In this document: positions 13,350-21,890 of the stretch, in pieces
Position numbering within the stretch: position 1 is the first letter of the stretch
Layout of the letters: every line of letters starts with the position of its first letter
DNA from: Flavobacteriales bacterium UBA7519
Lineage (GTDB): Bacteria; Bacteroidota; Bacteroidia; Flavobacteriales; Weeksellaceae
Assembly: GCA_002476905.1 (NCBI GenBank)
Contig: DLND01000039.1
Span: forward strand, 1 to 28,307
DNA length: 28,307 nt
Direction: 5' to 3'
Position numbers and translations under genes: made by a program
Notes under the pieces: generated by a model
What the model saw: only the letters and a program-made list of their open reading frames with translations
Database searches by the model: none
What the model was told of the DNA's origin: nothing

Positions 13350-14816
13350 ATGAAATATTTTATATTAATAGCATTATGTTTTTTCTTAAAATCTCAAGCA
13401 GCAAAAACCGCTTTCTTTGAAGATATTTATTCTAAAAAATTAGTTTTATGTAAAAAAACAAAAGAAATTAGTTCTGACAAATTTGTCGACAATATAATTT
13501 ATTACAAAAAAAACAATTTTTATTATAAAAGAATTTATAAACACCTTACACCTGAAATGTTTGGTGCAAAAGGCGATGGAGTCTCAGACGATTACAAAGC
13601 TATTCAAGAGATGCTAGATAAAGGAGAAGAAGGTTGCATTTTTTATTTTGACGGCAAGAAAACGTATTACAATGCTTTTGCAAACAAAGGATTGTGGATA
13701 GAACCGTTAAAAAGAAACATTTGGCAAAGACATAAATCGGCAACATTTTTATTCAATGGTGCCAAGCTAAGAAGAAGACTACCGGAATGGAATGATAAGA
13801 ATCTGAAAGGCAATTATAACGAGGGACAATATTATACTGATGATCATACTGCTCTTTTGTACTTAACAGGAAATAATTATGTTATTGATAATGCTGATTT
13901 TAATTCAGGACTTCAGTTAGGCAATTTGCTTGACACTTCAGAAAAACCAACTGGCGTAACTGACTATGCAGTTGGAACTTGTATGGAAATGGGATTGTGG
14001 TTAGATCACTGCAAGGATGTTACGATTACAAACAGTCAATTCACGAATTCTGTATTTCCAGTGTATGTTACATATAGTAGTAATTTAAAATTTTTAAATC
14101 TAACTTTAAAGTACGCAGCTCAGGCAAATAGACGTATCAATCCAAATGATCCTGCAATAGGTGGAGGAATAAAACTTATGAATTCTAACAATATTATATT
14201 GGAGAATGTTTATGGCTATCGTAATTTGAACGATACTATAGAAATAGAAACACTCAACAAAAACATCACTGTAACAGGTAAAAGCGACTATGACTATGAT
14301 AACAGTATGGTTATAATCTCTTCACAGGATATCAAAATAGATTGGGAAGCAAACAATGTTATCCACGGCACTGGTTTGCTAATTATTGGAGCTAACAATC
14401 AATTAGCAACACAAAATATTACTGGTAAAATAAAAGTAAACAATACAGCTTGGTGCGGAGTATTAATCTGGCTTTATAAAGATACAAATAGTAATATTCA
14501 AAATATTAATCTTGATATAAATACTTCAAAAACACATTATACCGGTTTATATATAAATAATGAATCCAATAATTATCTTATTAAAGATATCAATATTAAT
14601 CATAAAAGCTTTAATGACGGAACCGGAACCGGTATAGCAAGAATGATAAATAACTCTGTTGAAGGCTCTCTCAAAGGCACTACCAGTAAAACGAATACCG
14701 CAGTTCAAGTCAGTGGAAAAAGTAGTAAAAAGCCTATCTCTGCGAAAATAGATGTAACAAAAGATGTTAAACTGAAATATAATATTGACAAATCAGCTAC
14801 TTTGAAAATATTATAA
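13350..14816 (+). CDS. Secreted right-handed beta-helix protein, pectate-lyase superfamily
   Basis: The 488-residue protein starts with a signal peptide (MKYFILIALCFFLKSQA) and then has FGAKGDGVSDDYKAIQEML at residues 71-89, the hallmark of the pectate-lyase-3 superfamily found in lyases, GH28-like hydrolases and phage tailspikes. The middle (about 165-420) is rich in short N- and V/I-containing turns such as LDHCKDVTITNSQF and MNSNNIILENVYG, which mark rungs of a right-handed beta-helix. No catalytic residues can be assigned with certainty. It is the only plus-strand gene in the polysaccharide locus, lies between the glycosyltransferase block and the TagD-like gene, and abuts the last glycosyltransferase. 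A role in cutting or trimming the exported polymer is inference from position. A general pectin-degrading role is the alternative. Confidence 0.82.
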   Translation: MKYFILIALCFFLKSQAAKTAFFEDIYSKKLVLCKKTKEISSDKFVDNIIYYKKNNFYYKRIYKHLTPEMFGAKGDGVSDDYKAIQEMLDKGEEGCIFYFDGKKTYYNAFANKGLWIEPLKRNIWQRHKSATFLFNGAKLRRRLPEWNDKNLKGNYNEGQYYTDDHTALLYLTGNNYVIDNADFNSGLQLGNLLDTSEKPTGVTDYAVGTCMEMGLWLDHCKDVTITNSQFTNSVFPVYVTYSSNLKFLNLTLKYAAQANRRINPNDPAIGGGIKLMNSNNIILENVYGYRNLNDTIEIETLNKNITVTGKSDYDYDNSMVIISSQDIKIDWEANNVIHGTGLLIIGANNQLATQNITGKIKVNNTAWCGVLIWLYKDTNSNIQNINLDINTSKTHYTGLYINNESNNYLIKDININHKSFNDGTGTGIARMINNSVEGSLKGTTSKTNTAVQVSGKSSKKPISAKIDVTKDVKLKYNIDKSATLKIL

Positions 14817-14817
14817 C

Positions 14818-15645
14818 TTATGGTAGAGAATAAGCTGAATTATTTTTTTTAGATTTGATGAAAATTCCATTCTTACTGAAAAATAATAGTAATGACTTAA
14901 AATGCATAAACATTTTTTTTCCAACTTTTCTACTAGCTCTTAAATGATTATGGATTATCTCAGATTTTGGATAATAGACAACAGCGCTATTTAATTTCCA
15001 TACTCTCAAACATACATCAACATCTTCCATATATAGAAAATAAGCAGGATCAAAACCATTCAGTTTTTTGTATAAATGAGCTTTAAAAAACAATGCTGCA
15101 CCTATTGACCAATCAATAAACTGAGGTTTATCAACATCCATATTTTCACATAGATAATTTTGAACAATTTTATTCTTTGTATTATCATTACCGCCTGTCA
15201 TCAATCTTGCAACAAAAACCCAAGGAGTAATAAATCCTCTAACAGAGTTTTGAATTGTACCGTCCGGATTCAACAATTTGGGAGCCACAACAGAATCAAA
15301 ACCTAAGGTTTCTGAGTAGTTATATAAATTATCAATAGAATCTTTCAAAAAGACAAGATCAGGATTCATAATAGCAATATATTTTCCTACTGCAACTTCG
15401 GCTCCTTTATTATTGTTTTCTCCAAAACCTAAAACATTTTTGTTTTCTATAATTTTTACAGATGGATAATTTTTTTTGATAAAATCCACAGAACCATCTG
15501 TTGAACAATTATCAACATAAATCGTTTCAAACGAAACTTTTGGAAGATTTAAATTATATAATGAATCTAAAAAAGATTTTAGGTAATGAAGATGATTCAT
15601 TCCCACAGTGATAATGGATACTTCTATATTTTTCAATTCAATCAA
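14818..15645 (-). CDS. GT2 family glycosyltransferase (rhamnosyltransferase-like)
   Basis: This 275-residue GT-A enzyme should add one sugar to the growing lipid-linked repeat unit on the cytoplasmic face of the membrane. It has VSIITVGMNHLHYLKSFLDS at the N terminus, YVDNCSTDGS, and a metal-binding DxD-type motif in IMNPDLVFL. The block YFLYMEDVDVCLRVWK (residues 204-219) is typical of the WbbL-like rhamnosyltransferase branch (COG1216). Such enzymes often use dTDP-rhamnose, which would fit rfbC nearby, but the donor is not proven. The ATG at 15645 is one base behind the previous stop, so translation is likely coupled. It is the last gene of the operon, and its stop lies one base from the stop of the convergent beta-helix gene. 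Confidence 0.85.
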   Translation of the reverse strand: MIELKNIEVSIITVGMNHLHYLKSFLDSLYNLNLPKVSFETIYVDNCSTDGSVDFIKKNYPSVKIIENKNVLGFGENNNKGAEVAVGKYIAIMNPDLVFLKDSIDNLYNYSETLGFDSVVAPKLLNPDGTIQNSVRGFITPWVFVARLMTGGNDNTKNKIVQNYLCENMDVDKPQFIDWSIGAALFFKAHLYKKLNGFDPAYFLYMEDVDVCLRVWKLNSAVVYYPKSEIIHNHLRASRKVGKKMFMHFKSLLLFFSKNGIFIKSKKNNSAYSLP

Positions 15646-15646
15646 T

Positions 15647-16345
15647 TTAATTTCTTAATGTAGTATAATATAACATAATCAACCTATATTTTAGTTGATA
15701 ATATTTAGAAAATTTTGTTTTATTAGAAGTAGTTGAGGCATTATTATCATGCCTTCTATACTGAATTAATTTGTCCGAGATTAATTTAGTTTTACCTTTT
15801 TTTTCTGCAATTAATGCTATCCACATATCATGCATTGTTATTTCTTTTGGTATTGGCAATATGTTTTTGAGCAGCTCCTTTTTGAAAGCCATACAGCATC
15901 CAACAAATGTGTTTCTGAACAAATTTTTTATGTAACCTTTTCTAGATTTATAGATAGAAAACAAATCATTTTCTAAAAAGTCTCCTGCAGCATCAATTAG
16001 GTAGGCGTTATGAAGAACACAATCATAATTAGCCAATTCTTTTACTAGTGTGGAAACTTTATCTGCTTCCCAAATATCATCTTGATCTGATAAGAAAATA
16101 AAATCTCCGCTGGCATGTCTTAATGCGTTTTCAAAATTATGAGCAACGCCATTTATACCACTGTTAGTGTATAGGAAGACACGTTTGTCATCATATTTTT
16201 TTATAATAGAAATTGTACTATCTGTACTACCATCATCAGAAATAATTAACTCATCACGATCTGACAACTGTTCTAAAATAGAATCTATTTGTTGCTGAAT
16301 AAATTTTTCTCCATTGTATGTCGCCATACAAACACTAATCTTCAT
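15647..16345 (-). CDS. GT2 family glycosyltransferase
   Basis: The 232-residue GT-A enzyme starts ISVCMATYNGEKFIQQQIDS and has the nucleotide-sugar motif IISDDGSTDST, the acceptor-side LSDQDDIW, and the conserved MHDMWIALIA and YRRHDNN blocks. These features define a GT2 subgroup common in O-antigen and capsule loci; donors recorded for it include rhamnose and galactose types, so the sugar is not predicted. It is shorter than its upstream neighbour (279 residues), which has the same motifs, so the two are paralogues. The 73-bp gap upstream has no exact -7 box, so it likely belongs to the operon. Confidence 0.88.
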   Translation of the reverse strand: MKISVCMATYNGEKFIQQQIDSILEQLSDRDELIISDDGSTDSTISIIKKYDDKRVFLYTNSGINGVAHNFENALRHASGDFIFLSDQDDIWEADKVSTLVKELANYDCVLHNAYLIDAAGDFLENDLFSIYKSRKGYIKNLFRNTFVGCCMAFKKELLKNILPIPKEITMHDMWIALIAEKKGKTKLISDKLIQYRRHDNNASTTSNKTKFSKYYQLKYRLIMLYYTTLRN

Positions 16346-16418
16346 AAATACTTATCTTATACCTAAAAGTTAAAAAAACAACCAACTATTATTGTTTTGG
16401 ATTTTATAGTAAACAAAC

Positions 16419-17258
16419 TTAAAAACTTTTTCTATGTCTTAAGAAATTAAATTTTATTTTTAAATTATAGAATTTGAATATACTGATTCCCGTGTATTTC
16501 TTTACAAAATTATATGTGTCTATTTGTAGTTTTAAAGTTTTTTTTATTTTGGTTAGCTTCTGTGCTCTTTCTTTGATGGATATTTCCGATGCACCAATGA
16601 CATTATTCTCGTGCTGTCGATACATCATCAAAGCTTGATCACTAAACTCCACAGTACCATTTTGTAGTGCTTTTATCATTATAAACCAATCATGCATCAT
16701 AATATTTTTATCATAATCGGAGAGATGATTTTTAAGCGCATTGTTAAAAATCATAGTACAACCTGGAGCACAATTAAAGATAGAGATATATTCTGGCTGA
16801 GAAAGGAGTAAAGAAGGACTCACTTTATTGTAACTCCAAAAGGAACTATCCATAATATTAAGATTTTGGTCAACCACCTGAGCATCTGAAAAAACTAAAA
16901 TTGGTTTTTGTTCACCTCTTTCTACTTCTTTAAGAATTTTAAAAACAGTATCTATTTTATTATTAAACCAAATATCATCCTGATCGCAAAACATATAGTA
17001 ATCTGCTTCAACATAATTAAGTAACGCCATAAAACTCAATGCAGCGCCTTTGTTAGAAGTATCTGGGATTAGATTGATATTTTTATTCTTTTCACAATAT
17101 TCTTCTACTATTTCCAAGGTGTTATCTATTGATCCATCATCTCTTATAAACAAATTCCAGTTTTTAAAATCCTGATTAATTATAGAGTCTATCTGATTTT
17201 TCAAATAACTTTCTCCATTATACGTAGATAGAAGAATGGCAATATTATCCTCTTTCAT
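16419..17258 (-). CDS. GT2 family glycosyltransferase
   Basis: The 279-residue enzyme has IAILLSTYNGESYLKNQIDS, FIRDDGSIDNT, MFCDQDDIWF (with the DxD-type metal ligand), MMHDWFIMIKA and YRQHENN, the same block order as the GT2 gene that follows. It would add a sugar to the lipid-linked repeat unit at the inner membrane. The C terminus is lysine-rich with short hydrophobic stretches that could hold it to the membrane. The ATG at 17258 is one base behind the EpsG-like polymerase stop, so translation is probably coupled. The donor sugar is unknown. Confidence 0.88.
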   Translation of the reverse strand: MKEDNIAILLSTYNGESYLKNQIDSIINQDFKNWNLFIRDDGSIDNTLEIVEEYCEKNKNINLIPDTSNKGAALSFMALLNYVEADYYMFCDQDDIWFNNKIDTVFKILKEVERGEQKPILVFSDAQVVDQNLNIMDSSFWSYNKVSPSLLLSQPEYISIFNCAPGCTMIFNNALKNHLSDYDKNIMMHDWFIMIKALQNGTVEFSDQALMMYRQHENNVIGASEISIKERAQKLTKIKKTLKLQIDTYNFVKKYTGISIFKFYNLKIKFNFLRHRKSF

Positions 17259-17259
17259 T

Positions 17260-18303
17260 TTACTTTACAATTAGTAATTTGACATAAAAAATATCCATAA
17301 GAAATAATACAAGCGCTATACTCCATACTAAAAGAACACCATATAATCTTAATTTTTTAGGGAAAATAAAAGCTAAACTTGGAATAAGAATAATTTCTAC
17401 TACACCTAATAATTCTTGTGTCCGAAAAGCAAATACAGCAATTTTTGAGAGAAATAAAAATGTAAATAAAGAAATTGCATAGATCTTCACCAACAAATAT
17501 ACCGCAGGAAAATGCTCAGATATTTTTTTCGAGTAAAATAATAAAACATTCAGAATAACAATTCTTATTAAAAACAAGGCATTAAAAACATTGGTTTTTT
17601 CATCTTTTAAGAATCCCGATTCTGATGCTTTCTCATATATCTCTACTCTCTCCTGAAGGTAAGGAATTGGAATATTTATATTAAGGTAAGTATTAAAAAA
17701 GTACAACAAATATCCTGCTGGAACTAGCCAGTAATAAAATTTTATATGTTTTTCAGTATTTCTGATTAATGGAAATAAAACAATAAAAAAACAACTTTGG
17801 TGAAAGAATATTGCTATTGCTGCAAATATGTAAAATACCAGATAATTTTTATTAGACAAGTAATACAGAGAGAGTAACAGAAAGCCAGTAGCAACACCAA
17901 TTCTTATCTGGGTAAACTCATGTAATAAAAAATAATGTGAGAAATATACCAGTAATGAACCCCATATTAAAGGGGATAATTTTTTTACAGAAATTAATTT
18001 GAACGTTACTCCCAAAAAAGCATAGATTAATAAAAAGCTCTGAAACTTTAATCCTAAATCAAATTTCACAAAATTTCTAATTAATATAAAAGAATTTTCA
18101 ACAAGGTCTTTTAGATTATTGGTCATCCAATAGCCCCTATATATATAATTATCCTTATCTAAACCTTTTTCACGCAGTCCGGCAACCAGAATAAGCACTA
18201 TACCACATAAAACAAAGATAATATTAGAAATGGTTTTATTTTTTATATTAATAAAATATAAAATCGTAAAAAGCGTAAATAGTGCAAAGAAGACGTTAAT
18301 CAT
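17260..18303 (-). CDS. EpsG-family (Wzy-type) polysaccharide polymerase
   Basis: The protein has 347 residues and is mostly hydrophobic, with about nine or ten predicted membrane segments. It carries the EpsG family pattern: VAGLREKGLDKDNYIYRGYW near residues 40-60, a central QIRIGVATGFLLLSLYYLS, and FAAIAIFFHQSCFFIVLFP. EpsG and Wzy polymerases join undecaprenyl-linked repeat units in the periplasm, so this should be the chain polymerase of the locus. It lies between the GT4 gene and the GT2 genes, 85 bp after the former. Sequence conservation in this family is low, so the assignment rests on topology, these motifs and context. Confidence 0.82.
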   Translation of the reverse strand: MINVFFALFTLFTILYFINIKNKTISNIIFVLCGIVLILVAGLREKGLDKDNYIYRGYWMTNNLKDLVENSFILIRNFVKFDLGLKFQSFLLIYAFLGVTFKLISVKKLSPLIWGSLLVYFSHYFLLHEFTQIRIGVATGFLLLSLYYLSNKNYLVFYIFAAIAIFFHQSCFFIVLFPLIRNTEKHIKFYYWLVPAGYLLYFFNTYLNINIPIPYLQERVEIYEKASESGFLKDEKTNVFNALFLIRIVILNVLLFYSKKISEHFPAVYLLVKIYAISLFTFLFLSKIAVFAFRTQELLGVVEIILIPSLAFIFPKKLRLYGVLLVWSIALVLFLMDIFYVKLLIVK

Positions 18304-18319
18304 TATGTCTGATAATTTA

Positions 18320-18345
18320 AAGTTTTTTCAAAATATAAAAAACTT
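18320..18345. repeat. AT-only inverted repeat between GT4 and polymerase genes
   Basis: AAGTTTTTT (18320-18328) and AAAAAACTT (18337-18345) pair perfectly over 9 bases around an 8-base loop. The stem has a single G-C pair, so it is a weak structure, not a good terminator. Confidence 0.4.
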
Positions 18346-18387
18346 CTTTAATATATTACAGTCGGTTGTGGGTAAAATTAATTTTTT

Positions 18388-19446
18388 TTAGTATAAATTT
18401 TTGATTAAGGTTTTTATTTTGCTGCTTTCTTTATATAGCTCTTTTATAATTTCTATGTTACGCAGGCTTTTTTGCGACAATATATTTTCAGAGATGTTAT
18501 TTACAGAAAGACTTTCATAACCCATACTTTTGAAATCTCCAATTTCATCTGATAAAACGATTGGCACAATTCCATAATTCATATATTCTACCAATTTTGT
18601 AGGACAAGCCACATTATTAATAGGAATATCATTTCTCAAAACAAATCCATAATGAGCTTTTTTATAATAAGCAGCAAGTTCATCAGCTCTTACTCCCCTT
18701 ATATCAATATTACTCATATCAATATTTTTATCAAGAAATTTGTTTTTCATTTCCTCGACCTCACCTGTAAGAATTTGAAAAAAATACTGTTGATTGTTAC
18801 TTATGAGTTTGATATTATCAATCATGAAATCTATGTTTTGCCAGGCTTGAAGATTACCACTATAGATAAAATTTACTATATCCGCATTGGTTGCCATTTT
18901 TATTTCTTCATCAGAAATATCTTCTAAATTATTTGGAAGTATTGGATAAACAATATATTCTGTATTTGCAAATGGATATTTTTTTTGATAATGATTTACA
19001 AGTCTCTGTGTAACACCAATAACAAATTTAAGATTATTATAAATATATTTTTCCAGTGCTCCAAAAATTATAGATCTTTTACGATCTCCTTCCAAAAGAA
19101 ATTCTTCGGGAACCAAACCATGCAAATCCAAAACATATTTTCTATTGAAAATTTTAAAGAACATGAATTGGTAAAGCAAATTGTGTATAGAATGGATATA
19201 GATCGTTTTTGATTTTCTATACAGGTTTAATATGAGTCCTATATGTAGAATAAGATTACAACGAATTATAACTCTATTTTGATCTGTCTCTGCGATATAT
19301 GTTTTTTTAAAGAATCTATATGGAGAGGTGAAAAGATATACTTTTTTCTTACCTTCAAAGAGTGAGTCTATATGAATTACTCGTTGATATAGTCCATCTC
19401 GAAAATCTTCTTCCGTTTGCGGATATTTGGATAAAAATAAAATCAT
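18388..19446 (-). CDS. GT4-type glycosyltransferase (GT-B fold)
   Basis: The 352-residue enzyme has a GT-B layout: an N-terminal acceptor domain with YIHSIHNLLY, KYVLDLHGLVPEE and FVIGVTQRLVNHY, and a C-terminal nucleotide-sugar domain with FIYSGNLQAWQNID and the key donor-binding block CPTKLVEYMNYGIVPIV near residues 288-304. That block places the catalytic glutamate of the usual E-x7-E region at LVEYM. It should use a nucleotide sugar to extend the repeat unit, but the sugar is not predicted. The ATG overlaps the wzx stop as ATGA, so translation is coupled. It lacks the classic GT4 glycine-rich N-terminal loop (often GG), which is not unusual for divergent capsule enzymes. Confidence 0.82.
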   Translation of the reverse strand: MILFLSKYPQTEEDFRDGLYQRVIHIDSLFEGKKKVYLFTSPYRFFKKTYIAETDQNRVIIRCNLILHIGLILNLYRKSKTIYIHSIHNLLYQFMFFKIFNRKYVLDLHGLVPEEFLLEGDRKRSIIFGALEKYIYNNLKFVIGVTQRLVNHYQKKYPFANTEYIVYPILPNNLEDISDEEIKMATNADIVNFIYSGNLQAWQNIDFMIDNIKLISNNQQYFFQILTGEVEEMKNKFLDKNIDMSNIDIRGVRADELAAYYKKAHYGFVLRNDIPINNVACPTKLVEYMNYGIVPIVLSDEIGDFKSMGYESLSVNNISENILSQKSLRNIEIIKELYKESSKIKTLIKNLY

Positions 19447-20750
19447 ATTTTCAAAATATTCCTGATTAGTAAAAATTGTACTGCAGTATGAACCATATAA
19501 CTGATTAGGTATGCTAAACTAATCCCGACTGCTCCCCAATGGAATATTCTGATAAAGATATAACTAAGTATAATTAAAATGATTCCCCATATCAGATTTA
19601 CAAAAAAACCTAACCACATTTTATTTTTACTAGCTATAACCTGTCCTATTACATTATTAAGAGCAATCAAGCCCGTAGTAACAAACATAATTATCAAAGG
19701 ATACAATGCATCTTGATATTCTTTTCCATATGTATAGACAATAAATGGTGAGGCAATTACAAAAACTACAACCATAGCCATAGCAATATAAAAATTAAGC
19801 TTTATGTTTTTAACATAGGTGCTTTTGTAAAGTTTAGGATCTTGGACAGCAGCAGACAACATTGGCAATGCAATTTGAGATAAAGCAGTTGGAATAAACA
19901 ATATTGTATTTCTCCACTGATTTGCTATATCAAAATAGGCCATCTGGACATAACCTGATGGTTGTTTTACCAAAATATAATTACAGACCCATGATATTGG
20001 TGCTACCATAAGTGCTGCCAAAATTGCAGGTAAGCTAAATTTCCAAATTACTCTTAGCTCTCTAAAGTTTCTTTTTCTAAGTAAATTAACACTATAGTTT
20101 GAATAAAAAAATCTTTTAAGTAAAAAATAATTTAATATACTTAAAATCAGATAATTGCTTCCAAAAAAGACAACCACTCCTAATAGTCCGTAATATTTTG
20201 CTCCAAAAACCATTCCTATGGAGGACAAAACTCCAGCAATAGAAGTATTTATTGATAATTCTTTAAATTTTTCTAATCCAGAAAAAATTCCATTTTGTAT
20301 TCCATTTACAGAAGAAAATAAAATAATAAATGAGCTTATCTTTATACTTAGAGATAAATTTGGTGCATTAATCCAATGTGCAATTTGTTCAGAAAATAGA
20401 TATATTAAAAGTGATATAATAAAACTGATGCCTATTGAGAAAAAATTGGACAATCCAATTATATTTTCAATTTTTTCTTTGTCGGAATGTTTATACTGTG
20501 AGATGTACTTAGTAGCTGTTAATCCTAATTCCAGTCCTGCAAAGGCACTAAACATAATTATAGTAGACTTCAAAATTCCAAACTGACCATACTCTTGCTT
20601 TAAAAGAATTTTTGATATAAGAATAGTTGAAAGCAGTAATGTTGCTTTGGATACTATATTCCCTAATAATATCCAAACACTATGGTTAAATATTCTTTTA
20701 TTAACGTCATTTTGCAATAACTTATTAATTTTTTCACCAAACACAATCAT
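19443..20750 (-). CDS. Wzx-type lipid-linked oligosaccharide flippase
   Basis: The 435-residue protein has about twelve to fourteen hydrophobic helices and belongs to the MOP superfamily of polysaccharide flippases. It starts with a short cytoplasmic leader and NHSVWILLGNIVSKATLLLS, then EYGQFGILKSTIIMFS, GLEKFKELSINTSIAG, FSLPAILAALMVAPISWVCN and PTALSQIALPMLSAAV, all in the positions usual for Wzx. It should move undecaprenyl-linked repeat units from the cytoplasmic to the periplasmic side. It lies between wecB (9-bp gap) and the GT4 gene (4-bp overlap). Substrate specificity cannot be read from the sequence. Confidence 0.9.
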   Translation of the reverse strand: MIVFGEKINKLLQNDVNKRIFNHSVWILLGNIVSKATLLLSTILISKILLKQEYGQFGILKSTIIMFSAFAGLELGLTATKYISQYKHSDKEKIENIIGLSNFFSIGISFIISLLIYLFSEQIAHWINAPNLSLSIKISSFIILFSSVNGIQNGIFSGLEKFKELSINTSIAGVLSSIGMVFGAKYYGLLGVVVFFGSNYLILSILNYFLLKRFFYSNYSVNLLRKRNFRELRVIWKFSLPAILAALMVAPISWVCNYILVKQPSGYVQMAYFDIANQWRNTILFIPTALSQIALPMLSAAVQDPKLYKSTYVKNIKLNFYIAMAMVVVFVIASPFIVYTYGKEYQDALYPLIIMFVTTGLIALNNVIGQVIASKNKMWLGFFVNLIWGIILIILSYIFIRIFHWGAVGISLAYLISYMVHTAVQFLLIRNILKI

Positions 20751-20759
20751 CCTATGAAA

Positions 20760-21878
20760 TTATAGTTGAGCTATAAAATTTACAATCCTTTCACTTGCCA
20801 TTCCGTCTCCATAAGGGTTATGTATTTCGCTGGTTTTTTTGTAAAAATCTTTGTCGTTAAGCAAATTCATTGTTTCACTTACAATTTTATCTTTATTACT
20901 TCCTACTAAAATGACGGTTCCTGCTTCTACAGATTCTGGTCTTTCAGTCGTATCTCTCATAACAAGTACAGGTTTTCCTAGACTAGGAGCTTCTTCCTGA
21001 ATCCCACCTGAATCTGTGAGCACAATGTAGGACTTTTTCATTATCCAAACAAATGATGGATATGATAATGGTTCTATTAGAATTATATTTTTTATATCTG
21101 CTAATAATTCGTAAACAACATTTTTAACATTAGGATTTAAGTGAACAGGGTATAAAATTTGAATTTCTGGATTTAGATGAGCTAATTCTTTCAATGCTAA
21201 ACAAATATTGATAAAACCTTGCCCATGGTTTTCTCTACGATGACCTGTAACTAATATTATTTTTTTATTTAAATCAACTTTGTTTTTTATACTTTCAATT
21301 TCTTTATTATAATAATTTTCTACTCTAGAGGAGCTATCCATAAGAGCATCTATAACTGTATTACCTGTTACTAGAATTGTATTTTCTGATATATTTTCTT
21401 TTAACAAGTTCATTTTTGATTGGCTAGTTGGCGCAAAATGATAATCTGCAATTCTTCCTGCCACTTGCCTGTTCATCTCTTCAGGAAATGGTGATTTTTT
21501 ATCAAATGTTCTTAAGCCAGCTTCAACATGGCAAACTTTTGCATGCGAGTAAAATGCTGCAATAGCTGTAGCCATAGTAGTAGTTGTATCGCCATGTACG
21601 TATACATAATCTGGAGAAAAATCTTGTAAGACATCTTTCATTTGACTAATAATATCAGATGTTAAAGAATATAAATCTTGCCCAGGCTTCATTATATTCA
21701 AATCATAATCTGGTGTAACGTCAAAAAAATCCAAAACCTGATCCAGCATCTCTCTATGTTGTGCTGTAACACAGACTTTTGTTTCAAATAGTTCAGGAAA
21801 TTCCTTAAACTTATTTAGCAACGGAATCATCTTTATAGCTTCTGGTCTTGTACCAAAAACAATTAAGTTTTTTTTCAT
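20760..21878 (-). CDS. wecB: UDP-N-acetylglucosamine 2-epimerase (non-hydrolysing)
   Basis: WecB interconverts UDP-GlcNAc and UDP-ManNAc in the cytosol. The 372-residue protein has the normal length and signatures: NLIVFGTRPEAIKMIPLL at the N terminus, VTAQHREMLDQVLDFFDV, HGDTTTTMATAIAAFY, HVEAGLRTFDKKSPFPEEMN (which holds catalytic Asp and Glu residues), GHRRENHG, and TDSGGIQEEAPSLGKPVLVM. The presence of UDP-ManNAc synthesis fits a ManNAc or ManNAc-derived sugar in the polymer. No UDP-ManNAc dehydrogenase (WecC) is nearby, so ManNAcA is not indicated. It is 12 bp behind wzc and 9 bp ahead of wzx. Confidence 0.96.
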   Translation of the reverse strand: MKKNLIVFGTRPEAIKMIPLLNKFKEFPELFETKVCVTAQHREMLDQVLDFFDVTPDYDLNIMKPGQDLYSLTSDIISQMKDVLQDFSPDYVYVHGDTTTTMATAIAAFYSHAKVCHVEAGLRTFDKKSPFPEEMNRQVAGRIADYHFAPTSQSKMNLLKENISENTILVTGNTVIDALMDSSSRVENYYNKEIESIKNKVDLNKKIILVTGHRRENHGQGFINICLALKELAHLNPEIQILYPVHLNPNVKNVVYELLADIKNIILIEPLSYPSFVWIMKKSYIVLTDSGGIQEEAPSLGKPVLVMRDTTERPESVEAGTVILVGSNKDKIVSETMNLLNDKDFYKKTSEIHNPYGDGMASERIVNFIAQL

Positions 21879-21890
21879 TTGTATGTGTTT

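Noticed and set aside
18320..18345. Terminator within the polysaccharide operon
   Set aside because: The stem has a single G-C pair and flanking genes are a clear functional unit, so it would not stop transcription well.
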